A stretch of 64,000 nucleotides of DNA. Origin: Chionoecetes opilio. Its lineage: Eukaryota > Arthropoda > Malacostraca > Decapoda > Majidae. Under the pieces are notes generated by a model. The model was not told the DNA's origin. It saw only the letters and a program-made list of their open reading frames with translations, and made no database searches. The stretch spans positions 305,001-369,000 of the forward strand of contig JACEEZ010005954.1 of assembly GCA_016584305.1 (NCBI GenBank). The letters are read 5' to 3'. Below are positions 45,201 through 58,651 of this stretch, piece after piece; position 1 is the first letter of the stretch, and the number at the start of each line of letters is the position of its first letter. Both the position numbers and the translations under genes were made by a program.

Positions 45201-45212
45201 GTGAGTTTGCCA

Positions 45213-45396
45213 TCTTGGAAACAGAAAGAACAAAACAGGGAGGAGGTCTGAGGTCGGGATGGAATGGTGGGGTGTTAGTTGGAGCTGCAGAACAGGCGTG
45301 TGAATCTTGGAAACAGAAAGAACAAAACAGGGAGGAGGTCTGAGGTCGGGATGGAATGGTGTGGTGTTAGTTGGAGCTGCAGAACAGGCGTGTGAA
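45213..45396 (+). repeat. 92-bp tandem duplication in LINE 3' UTR
   Basis: Two nearly identical units starting TCTTGGAAACAGAAAGAACA (45213 and 45305), directly after the RTE-like C-terminal fragment. Confidence 0.9.
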
Positions 45397-45399
45397 TCT

Positions 45400-48300
45400 A
45401 TCTGCTAGTTTCCTGAGATAGCTACATAACTGGGAACTCAGCAGAAAGTAACTGATTTTTATAGGTGGAAATGCTTATCATGGTTATTTTTTTGTAAGAG
45501 TTTCAAAATATGGGGATCAGAATGGTCACCATGATATGAGTGGCCAAAGTAAGGTCCTGATGCATGGAAGAAAAATTAATGATATATCAGGTTAATAGGT
45601 GAGGTAATCTATTTCACTTAGAGGCCATTAACATGCTGGGTACAAGTAGGTATAGCATGAGACATAATGATGGAAAGATGAAAGCTCAAGCAAGCTACTC
45701 AAGCCAAGTTTTTATTCCTTTTTTATTTACTTATCTATTGATCGTTAATTTTGGGAATGGTGAGAAAAAGAGATTGAGGAAGGACCTGGAATTATATGAG
45801 GAATAATTTACCAAATCTATAAAAAAGGTAAAAAAAAGTGTATTCATTAGCACCCATCCTTATATAATATCAAATGGATTTATTTAATGCTATAAAGGGG
45901 GAAATATGCCAGACATCAGAGGTCATATGGCACTATGGCAAAGCATAAAAAAAGGTGAGGGGTTAAAGAGAAAGAGTGAAACAGTGAGGGAAGGGGCAAG
46001 GAACGGAATGCTACAGCAGGATGGTTACCGGTAGATCAGATGAAGGATGTGGATTTGTTGGAGGAAGGAGAGGAAATTACTCGGGGAGAAGGAGGGGGAT
46101 TCCGGGAGAATGTCCGCAAGACAAGGAGGTCGGGAAATGGAGAACAAATGAGGAAAAGAACTATAACGGGCAGTAGTAAGACGGGGGCCGGAATATCAAA
46201 TGGAAGTTGAATTATGTGCACCAATGAAAAATTAGCATATCTTTGGTGAACTATCTATGATGTACAAAATTTTAAACATGAAATGGGAGCATATATTAAA
46301 AGTTCTAAGAATGTTGCAATACGTACTATATCCGAGAGAAGGAGTGTGAACAGTGGATAGATTAAACAAATACATTAAGACATTCCTGAGTGGTAGCTAC
46401 ACATACCCAGAGAGGATTATTTAAAATCAATAGTTTGATATGCAGACTGAGAGAGGGGTGGTCTGCCGAAAATATCTGTGCTATGAGGTATTGATTGTAA
46501 ATTGTCTAGTTATAAAATGAAGTGTAAGAATATCTAAGGGTAGGACGTAGATGAGAAATATGAAGATCAAGAAAAGCTGATACAGTATTGGAAGTTTTCT
46601 ATTGCAGCCGCTCTTGCAGTGTGTTCATAAAGAGTATTAGTCTATAGGAAGTTACAACATGCAGCACACATTATAACTTTTATTGTGATTCTTTTCTTTA
46701 TAACAATATTACTTTACAAACAGTTTTTATATGCTATCTAGACATGAGAGCACTATATGGAAGGTTGAAGTGGTGATAAGTTTACGCCACCGGTAAAAAG
46801 GCAAGGAGGAGGCTGGTGAAGTGAAGAGCATGATAATCAAGTGGTCTGATGTGTGAAGTTTAAGGCAGAGTGGTGGTTTATTCATGGGGGTAGGAAATTA
46901 TATAGACGTATCGCTAATTGATCAACATATTTTCAATACTTCTTAGCTATATGTATATACCTATCTAAGCTGAGAACGAGATATAATGAACCATTAGCAC
47001 AGCTGCTTCCCTGGTGTTATGTCTATAATGGGGTGAAAGTAAATATTATCTTGAATAATATACGGGCAAGCTACTACTGGTACTGTGAATCAGAATAAAA
47101 CATATGATGAGATTCAAAGAGACAGATTCATATTTCATTAGTTTCATATCATTAGTTAGGAGTTTGCAATTCATCCCATTACCCCAGGATCTTTATCAAT
47201 AACATACAAGCTTTAATAGTGAAGAATCATTATCGATAGTCATTATTTTCTGCAAGTAGTATGTGGTATTCACATCAAATCATACTTGAAAAGTGATTGA
47301 ATGATTACTTACATAAGGCTAGTTAAGAAGTGTGGGGCAGCTGTGCAGCAATTCATCAAGTCTGTAAATTATAAGTAATGTGAAAATGATTACTAATTAT
47401 CACACAGGAGAACAGTCAGAATTCAATAAAAATATAGGCTATCACTAAGGATAACAGCTATCACTGAGCCTGACACTAACATTATACCACTCTGAAGTTT
47501 GATTGAATGAGTTAATGAGATGACAGATCTTAACTGGGAGCAACATTTTTCAAGAAAAAATAAATATATCATGGAACAAGAACAATCAGAAAGTCTCACC
47601 CTAAACTAGCTAGGTGAGGCAAAGACAGAAGCCACAGGAGAGTGGTTCCTACAGGTTATCACAGAAATATGATTGTGCTAAAAAGCAAAGGGTCACATGT
47701 ACAGCCCTTTATGACTAGTCTCTTATATTCTTCTTTATATTTCCTTTCCATCAGTGGTGTTGGGAAATTTGAACGCATTTCTTAAGTCACCAGAAATACT
47801 TTCCACTTGATATAATTTAAATTGCTGTATTACTATCAAGGTTATCACATAACACCAACATTGTATTAGCCCTTCTACATGTACACTAGGCGATATGTGG
47901 CTATCTATCACATGCAGAGGTCAGGTTTTACATATGCATTTTTCAAAATCATGTCTCACAAGTCTCAATACTGTGATCTGCATTTTTTCTCTTCTATTTC
48001 ATCATTACTTCATTCACCGCAAAAGTAATACAGTTCAAACAAGACTGCTAGAAAATGTGAAGGAAAAGATTAGTTTACCGAGTTACCACAACAGGAAATC
48101 ATTGTTGCTATTATCGTCTACTGTAACTACCGTTTGATTGCTGTGTTGTTGCTAAAAGGTGCACAGTAGCTGGTCTAGGGCATTATTGCCAAGAGGTTGT
48201 ACAAAATGTGGTCCATGATAGGTACCTTACATACTATAAAACAAGATTTTTTTATATGGAACTGAATTTGAACACTTTGCAAGTATTTCTGCAAAGCTGG

Positions 48301-48580
48301 TCTCATTAACAAATGAGAGATACGCTGCCTGTAATTTTACTTCATATGAAGGGCTTCAATCCGTTGTGGAGAATATCCAGCACCATGATATACTAAAGTG
48401 ATACAGTAGTCTATATACTGTATACTTAACATCCCATTAATATCCTGCTATATATTGTTCACCATATCACGTTCATTCCATGACAACAAAATATCATATT
48501 TCTGGATCCTAATAAAATACTAGTTAATAATTAGATTAACAAAATCACAATTATATATGGTATTTGGTAATGTGTATATA
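45400..48580. other. AT-rich unique sequence
   Basis: No gene that I can support. 45899-45937 (AGACATCAGAGGTCATATGG) matches 8969-9003, and 45940-46200 is a purine-rich degenerate repeat remnant. The rest shows nothing recognisable. Confidence 0.45.
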
Positions 48581-48583
48581 TAA

Positions 48584-48760
<177 letters not shown>

Positions 48761-49527
48761 TAGTTTACTGATCATTGTTTGACAACTAAAATCCAATCGT
48801 ATCTATGCTACTGAAGACTCACATAGGAATCACATGCTAGCACCTACCCTCAAAACTTGAGACCATTTTTTTGTTGAAAAGTAAGTGTAGGAAAGCAAAG
48901 TATTTCCTGTTATCCCCATATATAGCAATAATGCCTAGCTTTGCAAATATAAAACTGTGGTAGGAGTGAACCTGTTGGAATGGAGCAATCAAACATTGAG
49001 CTTCTTTTATTTCTATCAACAAGTCACTTATAGTAAGGCAGTAAAAAAGTACACTTCTCTTATACAGACTCCAGCATAGTTCATCGGTGTAGCTTCATCT
49101 TTTCCATAACTATATTTTTCAAAATTGAGATTGACTTTTGATAAACTGAATTTAAAGTTTTTTTAAATTTTTTTTTACATAATTTCTTATGTGAAGTTTA
49201 CATTAAAACCTTTAGTCGAATGCTATGAGAATACGAAATATCAAATTAAAAACATATGACCATATGCCACTGACTGATAAAGTACAAAACTTTAAAAAAA
49301 TATGCAATTCAGAAAATATAAATCAAGCTGGCTTCGGAGAAAACACTACAAACTCTAAACTCTTATGAGATGAATATGATTGATGATCCTAAGATGATGG
49401 TGACCTGAGACTTGAGATGAACTATTATGTACAATGTTACTGTGCTAAAGTTACTCTGTTGTTACTACATATTGTAAGTGTTTTGATACAAAACATGAAT
49501 TCCCACCACCCTGTCTGCCCCCCGCAG

Positions 49528-49601
49528 CGAGGGTGATGCGCCCTACAGAGCCACGGGACCCTGACACTGGTTGGAGAGTGTACGGCAACATGGCCTGCTA
49601 G
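49528..49601 (+). CDS. Plus-strand candidate terminal exon 1
   Basis: A strong acceptor (CCACCCTGTCTGCCCCCCGCAG) is followed by two bases and 23 codons: RVMRPTEPRDPDTGWRVYGN, then MAC and TAG. About 70 percent of third positions are G/C in an otherwise AT-rich area. AATAAA follows at 49942-49947, a plausible 3' end. No upstream exon of matching phase (one leftover base) was found. It has the same entry phase as the candidate at 51489. The family is not recognised. Confidence 0.35.
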
Positions 49602-49649
49602 TCACACGCAGCTTATGATTTTACAAGACGTAATTGTAAATCACAGTAT

Positions 49650-49785
<136 letters not shown>

Positions 49786-49809
49786 AAGTGTGGCTAAAAC
49801 TTCTATTAT

Positions 49810-51480
49810 ACTAAAACTACATAATATCTAATCCCTTTGATCTTTTATACCATCATGTCCAAATCAGTATAGGAACAAACACACTGTAGTGGACAATACA
49901 GCACATGTTGATTACTTAAAACTATAGAAACATAACTTATGAATAAATTATTCTGGTACTTTGAGATATTGCTTAAAATCTAAAATGCAGCACTAAATAT
50001 CATAACAACTTGGCATGTCAACAACATTAGCCACTTTTATAATGCATTGGGATAACATAATCCTGAAGGACCTGTTGGAGAGGCCTTATGGATGCATTCA
50101 GGTCTTCTGGTCAGTCTTAATAATAAAAGGCATAATTTTCCACCTGGTATAAATTGTGTAAATCAACTGAATTATCAAATAACAATGTGCTGTCATTTCT
50201 ATCCATATCTTGAGTTTTCAAGAAAATAAGTTACCATACCTTTTCATGGAGTATTACAGCTCTCATTTATCATATAGATTTACATATAACTGAAGTATAA
50301 CAGTTGAATTATGCTTCATGAAAGTAGGCAACATATTCCTGGTATCTGTAGAGTTAAATAACAATAAATTTTAACAAGAACATCAAAGATAGAAAGCCCT
50401 GACATATTGGCAATCAGCTAACACTGTACAAATTGGCTACACTTTGCCAAGAGTAACAAATTATATATATTACACAAAACTGTCACTATGTACATCATCA
50501 TCATACAAGGATATTACATGATATAGAAATGACTCCTAGTTCTGAAGTGGTCTTTCAAATGCCAGTGCATTTTTGGCACATTGTAACTATAATGTGAAAC
50601 TGAATGCATACTAACAAAGACCACATGTGTCAAGTTTCATGGTTTGATCAACAAAATGATTTCACTGCAAGTACTATAAGAAAAACTGTTATAAACCTGA
50701 CCAGTTGTACATGAAACTTGACTCATAACATGGCATGATTTTTTTTGGCACCCTACAACAAAGCTAACAAACTGACAAATAACTCTATTTGCATATTGTT
50801 TCGCGATGGTTCCATGCTCAGTGTGCAGGGATTATGAGGCAAAAAGAGAGAAAGAGTGGATTGCACTTTATATATATGACAAACAAATCAATGCATTTTG
50901 CCAATGACATGAAATGTGTATTCCTAAGTATTCTTATTGCTAAGTACTATCTTATTCTCTTTCAAAATAATATTTTTTACATTTTTTAAAAGCCCACTCA
51001 GATCACAATATTATTTGAATTGCAAAATTTGTATTGTAATGAAATAATCTTTTAAAATGCAAACCAATTTCATATATTGTAACCTTACAGAAATATGTTT
51101 CACTAAAATTTGTTTTTTAAAAGGTCATTCTTTAGAGCTTGTACACATAGTAACTTTATCTCGATTTTTTTTTTTTCATAGTCAATTCCTATAGTCTTAA
51201 ATCACTGCTGGCTCATGTTGAAACAATTATCTTCCAAAATTATATACTAGTATGCAATGCAAATAAAAATGCCTTAGAAAATTATCAACAGTCTAAAAAA
51301 GAACTTTTTCCAAAGATTTTATCTAGTTTGCTTTGATTAATTGTTATTGCTCCATTAAGGGATTCAAACCTTTACAACATTTTTTGGATAATTTGTTTCT
51401 CTCTCTCAGTTAGTTACATGCTGAGTTATGAGTTGAGTGCATCAAATATTCTTAAAATTTATCTCTGTGGCTATTCTTAT
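49810..51480. other. AT-rich unique sequence
   Basis: No supported gene, RNA or repeat. Confidence 0.45.
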
Positions 51481-51488
51481 TGTTGCAG

Positions 51489-51562
51489 AAAAACGTGTTG
51501 ATGACCCTGTAGAAGCAGAAGTTATAGCAGCAGGAAACGAAATATTAAGGAGGCAAGAATAG
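51489..51562 (+). CDS. Plus-strand candidate terminal exon 2
   Basis: Acceptor TTCTTATTGTTGCAG, two bases, 23 codons (KRVDDPVEAEVIAAGNEI, then LRRQE) and TAG. It is exactly the same length and phase as the candidate at 49528-49601, so they could be alternative last exons of one gene. The acidic, helical-looking peptide has no recognised family. The third-position G/C content is low, unlike the first candidate. Confidence 0.3.
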
Positions 51563-51819
51563 GAGAGTCTTTCTTTGCCCTTTGTTTACATACCCTTATT
51601 GTGACTCGAGCTGGCAACTCAGTGGCGATCCATCTCCCCGGGCTGTAGTGAGGGGGCTTGCGCTAGGCATACTGTATGCCTACGTCACCGAGCGCCTGCA
51701 TGTGCACGCGTGCGCTTTGCCCTACTGAACAGATCCCATGTTTTGGTGAGTACAAGTACTACAATCTGTGCTGTTTTGGCATGCTTGAGTCAGTTCTTTT
51801 TGTGTGGAGGGGCTACGTA

Positions 51820-52020
<201 letters not shown>

Positions 52021-53250
52021 AAGAGCATGCAACTTCACAGATTGTAAATAATAGTTTACTGACTGATTTTAAAGTGAATATGGTTTTCAGTCACATCATA
52101 AATTTTATCCGAGATCTTATTTCAGGTAAAATCCATTAAGAATAACTAGAATCAACTCCCATGCTTTAAACCCTAACAGCTTATAACAATATTCAGGGTC
52201 ACGCAACCCTTAAGGCCATGAAATATCTATAAGTAATCAGTATAAAGGCAAAAATTCACTTGTTTAAGCTTACAAATGTAAACACTCTTTAACAATACAC
52301 TATATGTGTGCTCTTGATTCAAAGAATTTCTATATAATGAAAAAGAAACAAAAATAGTAGTAAACTATGCTTGACATGACGGCTGCAGACGATGAGTATG
52401 ATTTTTCATAGTGATGGTGAATTGGTAATTATGGGAAATAAATGCAGGTGTAGCTGGTATAATTAATAGGGTGTCAGCCCCTGAACCTTAAAGTTGATTT
52501 GATTATTACAGGGTTGCCGCAATGGCAGGACAGTTGCCACGCTGACACTCCTTTCTAGTATTTACATGTATAACATGTAATCTGAATCCATCCAAATTTC
52601 AGGACCATATTCATATGACAAAATTTTGGGATTGCCACAGTTGGATATCACCCTAATCCCAATAATGGGTCCTCATTATTAGGTTATTCTTTATCTTCGG
52701 TGTGAATTAGAATGAGATGTGAATTTATACCTAATGATAATTATGAATTAATTTTCTAGTTTTACAAGAACTTATCATAATTTTTTTTATATATATTTTA
52801 ATACATTTCCTGTAAAGAAATGACAAATTTTTTGAATGCATGTGAGTCATTTACAGACATTATACACATTTTTCATTGTCACTTGTATAATAGTGAGGAA
52901 ATATGTAGTGAGGAACTTCACAGTTATATCTACTTCATACAATAGTTATCTATATCCATGAATACCGAAGTGTGGGTTGGATTTAAAGGTTGCACATTTG
53001 ACTTAAAATTATGACCCTTATTGTTGAAAGACTAACCCTGGCACCCATTTTTTTGTCTAGGTATAATTTTTTTTTGTGCTTTATATCTTTAGCAAATTCG
53101 TTTGGAATTCATTGGGTGTAGCACTGACTGACTCATGCTGAGAGAGTGCAGCAGCCTTTTACAGAAAAAAAAAAAAAATCAATAAATATACTTAGTGTGC
53201 CACCCAAAACGTTTAGGAGAATGCTTTATGCATGAAAGTAAAGTCTAAAA
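52021..53250. other. AT-rich unique sequence
   Basis: No supported gene or repeat. Confidence 0.45.
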
Positions 53251-53252
53251 TA

Positions 53253-53486
53253 AATAATGTACAGTACAGTACTGTAATTTATGAAAGAATGGATTAGAGA
53301 AATACAGTAAGTAATGAATGATACAGTAGTACAGCACAGTATCATTCCACATGTCTGGATTCCCTCTTTATAATCCGGGTTTATCACCCATAAATAGTGT
53401 CCGGAGCTCTGAAAGTCCAATGTATCAGATATCCGGAATAAAGAGGTCCCATTCAGAGGGTTTACTATATAACAGTAATATATATA

Positions 53487-53519
<33 letters not shown>

Positions 53520-53744
53520 CTGTATATATAGTAAAACCTCTGAATGGGACCTCTTTATTCCTGATATCTGATACATTGGACTTTCAGAGCTCCGGACACT
53601 ATTTATGGGTGATAAACCCGGATTATAAAGAGGGAATCTGGACATGTGGAATGATACTGTGCTGTACTACTGTATCATTCATTACTTACTGTATTTCTCT
53701 AATCCATTCTTTCATAAATTACAGTACTGTACTGTACATTATTT
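53253..53744. mobile_element. Near-perfect palindrome, arms about 225 bp
   Basis: Left arm 53253-53476 and right arm 53519-53744 are reverse complements at well over 95 percent, separated by about 42 bp of AT. Each arm encodes the same peptide (NPDYKEGI...ILCCTTVSFITYCISLIH) in opposite directions, which is a consequence of the palindrome and not a gene. The inner ends GTAAAACCTCTGAATGGGAC resemble pogo/Tigger-type ends. It may be a foldback transposon or two head-to-head MITEs. Confidence 0.85.
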
Positions 53745-53864
53745 TGATAAGTATATAATACATACTATAAACACTATTCAGTATTAAATAGCATTATACT
53801 GTACTGTGTTTTAGTGAGTGTGGGTGTGCTAGGGGGCCAGGGGCAGACACAAGTTTTTCAACCC

Positions 53865-53935
53865 TCGGTTAATCCAAACTTTCGGATAGTCCGGACGGAG
53901 TTCCCCCCAATTGGTCCGGTTTATAGTGGGTTTAC

Positions 53936-54024
<89 letters not shown>
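53865..54024 (+). mobile_element. pogo/Tigger-like terminal fragment with AT tract
   Basis: CCCTCGGTTAATCCAAACTT and GGTCCGGTTTATAGTGGG, followed by (AT)n. Same layout as 51820-52002. Confidence 0.4.
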
Positions 54025-54029
54025 ATCTG

Positions 54030-55095
54030 CCAACAATGTAAGTTCTTTCAGTATAACTATGATTCTGATTTGAGTGGGCTTCTAAGGTCTTCTCTAAGAA
54101 AACCACTGCATACTAGATTATTAGATGATAAAAAAATAATTGTTGAAAAATCTAAGAAACAAATATAACAGCATATTATCATAAAAGCTCATTATTAGTT
54201 TCATTGACATTATTTGTTGGTGAGAACCTATTGTATCTACAAACAATAGATGGCACATCTTCATAAAATGGCAACTTTGTATTAAAAAGTGATCCTCTGT
54301 ACCTAATCTTTTCCAGTTTGTAAGCCTTGACATTGACAGTGGAAGAAGTCAGTACCTCAAGCAGACACAGATATTGCTATTGGCTCATCAGGTGCATCTT
54401 TATTCATAACGTCAGCTCTGCTTTGTAATAATTTAAGTACCAAAATTTGATTTGCGTAACAATAACACATATACTGTTTAAGACTTTTAATATGGTTTTA
54501 TCGTAGAAATATTTGTATGCAGAGTATGCAATGCACTGATAATATAATATTCATATCTAAAAATGCTTTACTTTGATAATTTGCAGTGTACGTATAAAGA
54601 GGTTTAAGTAAGGTAATATCACTTTTTAATGACTTATAAAACTAGGTTTCTAAAACTAGCCATGTTCAACAAAATGAGCAATACCAAGATATCTGGCAAA
54701 GGTAATAACCCACAGTCTTACCTATTTTCAACATGTGCTGATATTCAACATGGAAAGGCTTCAGGAACTTATGCAAATACTAAGTTGTAACAATCAGAGC
54801 AGCCAAAGTGCTCTTTCTCTTCTTCTCCTTGGGGTACTCGTAGCGCAAAAAGCCTCACTGTTAGGCTTGAAGGTAAACACTGGTAAAGGCCAGTTAGGCG
54901 GATGTAACCAGATCAGGGAATCAAACCTGGTTACTATGTATAAGCAGAGACTGCACTGATAGTCATCAGCTTTCAACTAGAAGACTATCAATTACTTTTA
55001 GCTGCCAACATCACTCCTTATACAGGTGGTGGCGTGAATTGAAGGGCACATGTAACACAGGGGCAGGGCTTCACGGAGGCCCCAGGGAGTGCTTG
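54030..55095. other. Gene A 3' UTR candidate and unique sequence
   Basis: A minus-strand AATAAA at 54399-54404 lies about 0.7 kb beyond the gene A stop. Around 54890-54950 a weak tRNA box B-like GGTTTGATTCCCTG occurs on minus without a convincing box A. Confidence 0.35.
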
Positions 55096-55097
55096 CG

Positions 55098-55343
55098 TCA
55101 GCTGGCCTCCGTGTTGAGGGCTTCTGGAGAACCTTGAGATGCGTGGGGAGAGTCACGGCCACCTACTTGGTGGATCTGTACAGACACTAAAGATGGGTTT
55201 GAGGCTCCTGAGGTAGCAGAAGTGGCAGAGGCTCGTGACGCACGACGTGAGAAGGGAAAGAAGAAAGAACCACGAGGAGATGTTGAAGTTTCATTTATAG
55301 AAGCACGGGAAGCACGGCGTGAGCTGGATCCTCCTCCATCCAC
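55098..55343 (-). CDS. Gene A: candidate terminal exon (81 codons)
   Basis: Minus strand: acceptor GTTTCTCTTACAG, phase 0, reading VDGGGSSSRRASRASINETS and onward to EALNTEAS, TGA at 55098-55100. It is Ser/Arg/Ala-rich and disordered-looking, with two RRAS motifs, the R-R-x-S consensus of cAMP-dependent kinase. This suggests a cytoplasmic regulatory tail. An internal CACCAA|GTAGGT could serve as an alternative phase-0 donor. It joins in frame to the exon at 55995-56166. The family is not recognised. Confidence 0.45.
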   Translation of the reverse strand: MDGGGSSSRRASRASINETSTSPRGSFFFPFSRRASRASATSATSGASNPSLVSVQIHQVGGRDSPHASQGSPEALNTEAS

Positions 55344-55994
55344 CTGTAAGAGAAACATGCCTTTGAAGATATTATTATTTTTTCTACAAAGGAGAGACTG
55401 GCCAAGAGCTAAAATCTAACTTTAATGGAAAAAAATCCCACTTAATCATTTCCTTTAAAATTCAGACAGAAGAGGAGCTCTGACAATACAATGGTGATTT
55501 TAGTTTCCAAGGTATCTCTTGAAGTAATTCAGGTCATAGGAAGATGGAAAAAGAGAATGAGACAGTGTGTCAGAATCTAAGTTGAAGTTTTAGAAGAAAA
55601 AAAATTCCTTTTTTCTGATATTTGCCCCCCGATATTTGCCCTGCTCGTGTGGTCAGGGCAACTACACTGATGGGTGTATAAAAGGCATGACCATGGGGTA
55701 TGAAAAGTATTGTAATCAATAATGTAATCACTTGTAATGAAGCAGGATAGCTATCTTTTAATATGTCAAAGAGATCTCTGATGTTGTTAGAAAGTGTTAC
55801 TGAGATATAATTAGTCTCCATAAACATGTACATACTGTAATCTAGTTAATTGATTAATACATACATATTAACATTATAATTATATGATTCATAGATTCAT
55901 ATATAAATCTAATCATATAGAATCATATAAAAAATAAATAATTAAATATAAATGCTAATGAAGATAAAAAAAATCCTTGATAGTCGGGACATAC

Positions 55995-56166
55995 CTGGAG
56001 AACCGTGACAGATCTCCGTCGAGGCACACCCATTGGCATGGGAACAACTTGAAGAAGGTTTGAGACCTTCCTGAAACCTGACTTTATTGAGGACCCACCA
56101 GGGGAGGAGGTTTGAGTTTGTGCCTCCTCTAAAAGTAAATTCTTCTTTTCCGCCTCTCGCCTGTGC
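55995..56166 (-). CDS. Gene A: candidate internal exon (57 codons)
   Basis: Minus strand: acceptor ATTATTTCACAG, donor CTCCAG|GTATGT. The frame that stays open through the next exon starts with one base, then HRREAEKKNLLLEEAQTQTS, and ends RRRSVTVLQ. It carries a further basic-Ser site (RRRSV). A second frame is open in this exon alone but does not continue. The preceding exon would end in phase 2 and is not found; everything to the right until 64 kb is mostly transposon. It may be the intracellular tail of a larger membrane or signalling protein, which is a guess from composition. Confidence 0.45.
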
Positions 56167-56254
56167 CTGTGAAATAATTGTGGAAATTTATTATCTTCAG
56201 AAATGTTAATACAGAAATAAGAACAATAAAATTAAATTTGTGCGTGTGAGTGTG

Positions 56255-57128
56255 CGTATTTACCTAGTTGTAACATACAGGAAAAGAGCTATGCTCGTAC
56301 TGTCCCGTCTCCAAAACTCCTATTATCCAGGTTTATTTTAAAGTCGTGAATATTCTTGGCATGTACCACGTCCTTATCCAGGTTATACCATAGTTCAATG
56401 GATCTGTATGGAAAGCTATACTTCTTGATATCTTTCTTGCATGTGGTCCTCTTCAACTTCTTCCCATGACATCTCGTATCTCTCTCGTGAGTGACATCTC
56501 GTATCTGTCTTGTACATCATAAGAAGCGGAGGTGTACGTATTACCTTTCCATTGATATATATCATTTTCTGATCAATGATTAAGCACCATGGAAAAATTA
56601 GCGTTAACTAAATAAATAATGTCATCAATAGGGTAAATTTACCCTATATTTATTTATAGGGCAATTTTTACCATTTAGATATTTTTGTATTGCTAAATAT
56701 CTTATACCATCAGAACAAGAAAAGTTTGCTGATTTCGAATAAGTGATCAAAAGTTCAATGGGAGCAATACTTGAGGAATTGCAGCGAGTTGATGACAAAT
56801 TTGAGAAAAATGTTTATACAGACAAACCTCGAATCAACGGACCCCGCTGTAACGGATTTAGGATGCAACGGACTGGAATGTCTGGTCCGGTAATGGAGTT
56901 ATTCGGCTATTCCACATATCAATGCACCGATAAGGAAATCTGTTCATACATGTCCTCTTTGTCATTTCTCTCCATTCCTGACATACCTCTATATATATAT
57001 TGCTATCACGTCTCCTTTTTTTCTTCTGTCTTCCAATGATGGCAACCCCAACTTCATCAGCCTCTCCTCATAAGTCAGGTCTGACAGGCTGGGAACACTC
57101 TTTGTGGCTGCCCTCTGTATTCTTTCCA
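56255..57128 (-). mobile_element. LINE 3' fragment, interrupted (same family as 57-60 kb)
   Basis: 56255-56530 matches the 3' end and C terminus of the LINE immediately to its right (TTTACCTAGTTGTAACATAC, CCTCTTGCATGT-type segments). 57000-57128 matches the next upstream part of the same ORF. The 450 bp between them (about 56545-56995) is unrelated and contains CCTCGAATCAACGGACC-type sequence reminiscent of pogo-like ends, so it is probably a later insertion. Confidence 0.65.
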
Positions 57129-57214
57129 TCTTCTTGTGTGTATTTACCTAGTTGTATTTACCTAGTTGTATTTACCTAGTTGTATTTACCTAGTTGTAAC
57201 ATACAGGAAAAGAG

Positions 57215-58651
57215 CTATGCTCGTACTGTCCCGTCTCCAAATCTACTATTATCCAGCTTGCCTTTGAAGTCCTGAATACTTCTTGCATTAATCACTTTTG
57301 CATTAAGGTTGTTCCAGGCTTCTATGCTTCTATACGGGAAGCTGTATTTTTTTATGTTCCTCTTGCATGTTGTCCTTTTCAATTTCTTCTCATGACCGCT
57401 TGCACTTCTATCGTCCCACACAAACAGATTTTCTCTATCAATTTTTTCCAGACCCATTGATGCTCTATACACTGCTATAAAATCTCCCCTTTATCTTCTT
57501 TTCTCAAGAGTTGGGAGTTTTAATCTTGAAAGTCTTTCCTCATAAGGTAAATCTCTCAGGCTTGGAGCCATTTTTGTGGCTGCTCTTTGTATTCTCTCAA
57601 TCTTCCTCATATCCTTCTTTTTATGTGGTGACCAAATCACTGCCGCATATTCCAACCTTGGTCGAATCAAAGATGTTATCAATTTCTTAATCATCTCTTC
57701 ATCCAGATATTTGAATGCCATTCTTATATTCCTCAGCAACTGATATGTATTTCCTGTGATCTTGTTTATATGCTTCTCAGGTGACAAATTATCTGTAATC
57801 CATACTCCCAGATCTTTTTCGACCTTTGTTTTGATTATCCATTCATTTCCCATGGAATACTTTCCTCTCTGTCTCTTTTTGCTACTGCCATTTCCATCAC
57901 TTTACACTTTTTAGCATTAAACTCCATTTCCCATAGTTTACTCCATCTGAAAATCTTATCTAGATCCTTTTGTAAATCCTCACAGTCCTCTTTACTTTCT
58001 ACTTTATAGCATCATCAGCGAATAAACTCATATAACTGTTCACTCCTTCTGTCATATCATTTACATAGACCAAGAACATCACTGGGGCCAATACTGATCC
58101 TTGAGGAACTCCTCTTATCACACTGCACCATTCTGACTTCTGATCTTTTATTACTGTTCTCATCTCTCTGTTGCTCAAAAAGTCTTCCATCCACTTCAGC
58201 AAACCACCCTTCAATCCTCCTACATGTTCTAGCTTCCAGAGCAGTCTCTTGTGAGGTACCTTGTCAAATGCCTTCTTTAGGTCCAAGTATATGCAATCGA
58301 CCCACTCCTCTCTTTCCTGTCGATCACTCTCGAGTAAAAGCTTAATAAATTTGTTGTACATGACATTCCTCCTCTAAATCCAAACTGGCCACCTGCGAGT
58401 GTGTTTGTCTCTTCCAAATATTTCAACCATCTGTCCTTCACAATTTTTTCACACATTTTTGCCACTACACTTGTTAATGATACTGGCCTGTAATTTAATG
58501 GTTCTTCTTTGTCTCCTCCTTTGTGAATTGGCACAATATTTGCTCTTTTCCAAGCAAGCGGGACTCTGCTCTCCTTGAGTGAAACCTCAATTACACTATG
58601 TAACTTTCCTGCTGGTTGGTTACTGCACTCTTTCATTATCCAGTTCGACAC
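57215..58651 (-). pseudogene. LINE ORF2: reverse transcriptase and C-terminal part
   Basis: Blocks read ANIVPIHKGGDKEEPLNYRP, GQFGFRGGMSCTTNLL, motif A YLDLKKAFDKVPHKRLLW, motif B RGVPQGSVLAPVMF and motif C FADDAIK. Downstream, WITDNLSPEKHINKITGN, then ASGHEKKLKRTTCKRNIKK and SFPYRSIEAWNNLNAKVIN. The three catalytic Asp positions are present. The ORF is split into four frames, near 58280-58360, 57990 and 57480. Confidence 0.85.

Noticed and set aside
53226..53758. Same peptide encoded on both strands
   Set aside because: A necessary result of the palindrome.
54720..54765. Minus reading FLKPFHVEYQHMLKI with GTAAGA donor
   Set aside because: The acceptor is weak and no partner exon fits.
54890..54950. 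tRNA-derived SINE on minus
   Set aside because: Only a box B-like stretch; no box A and no stem.
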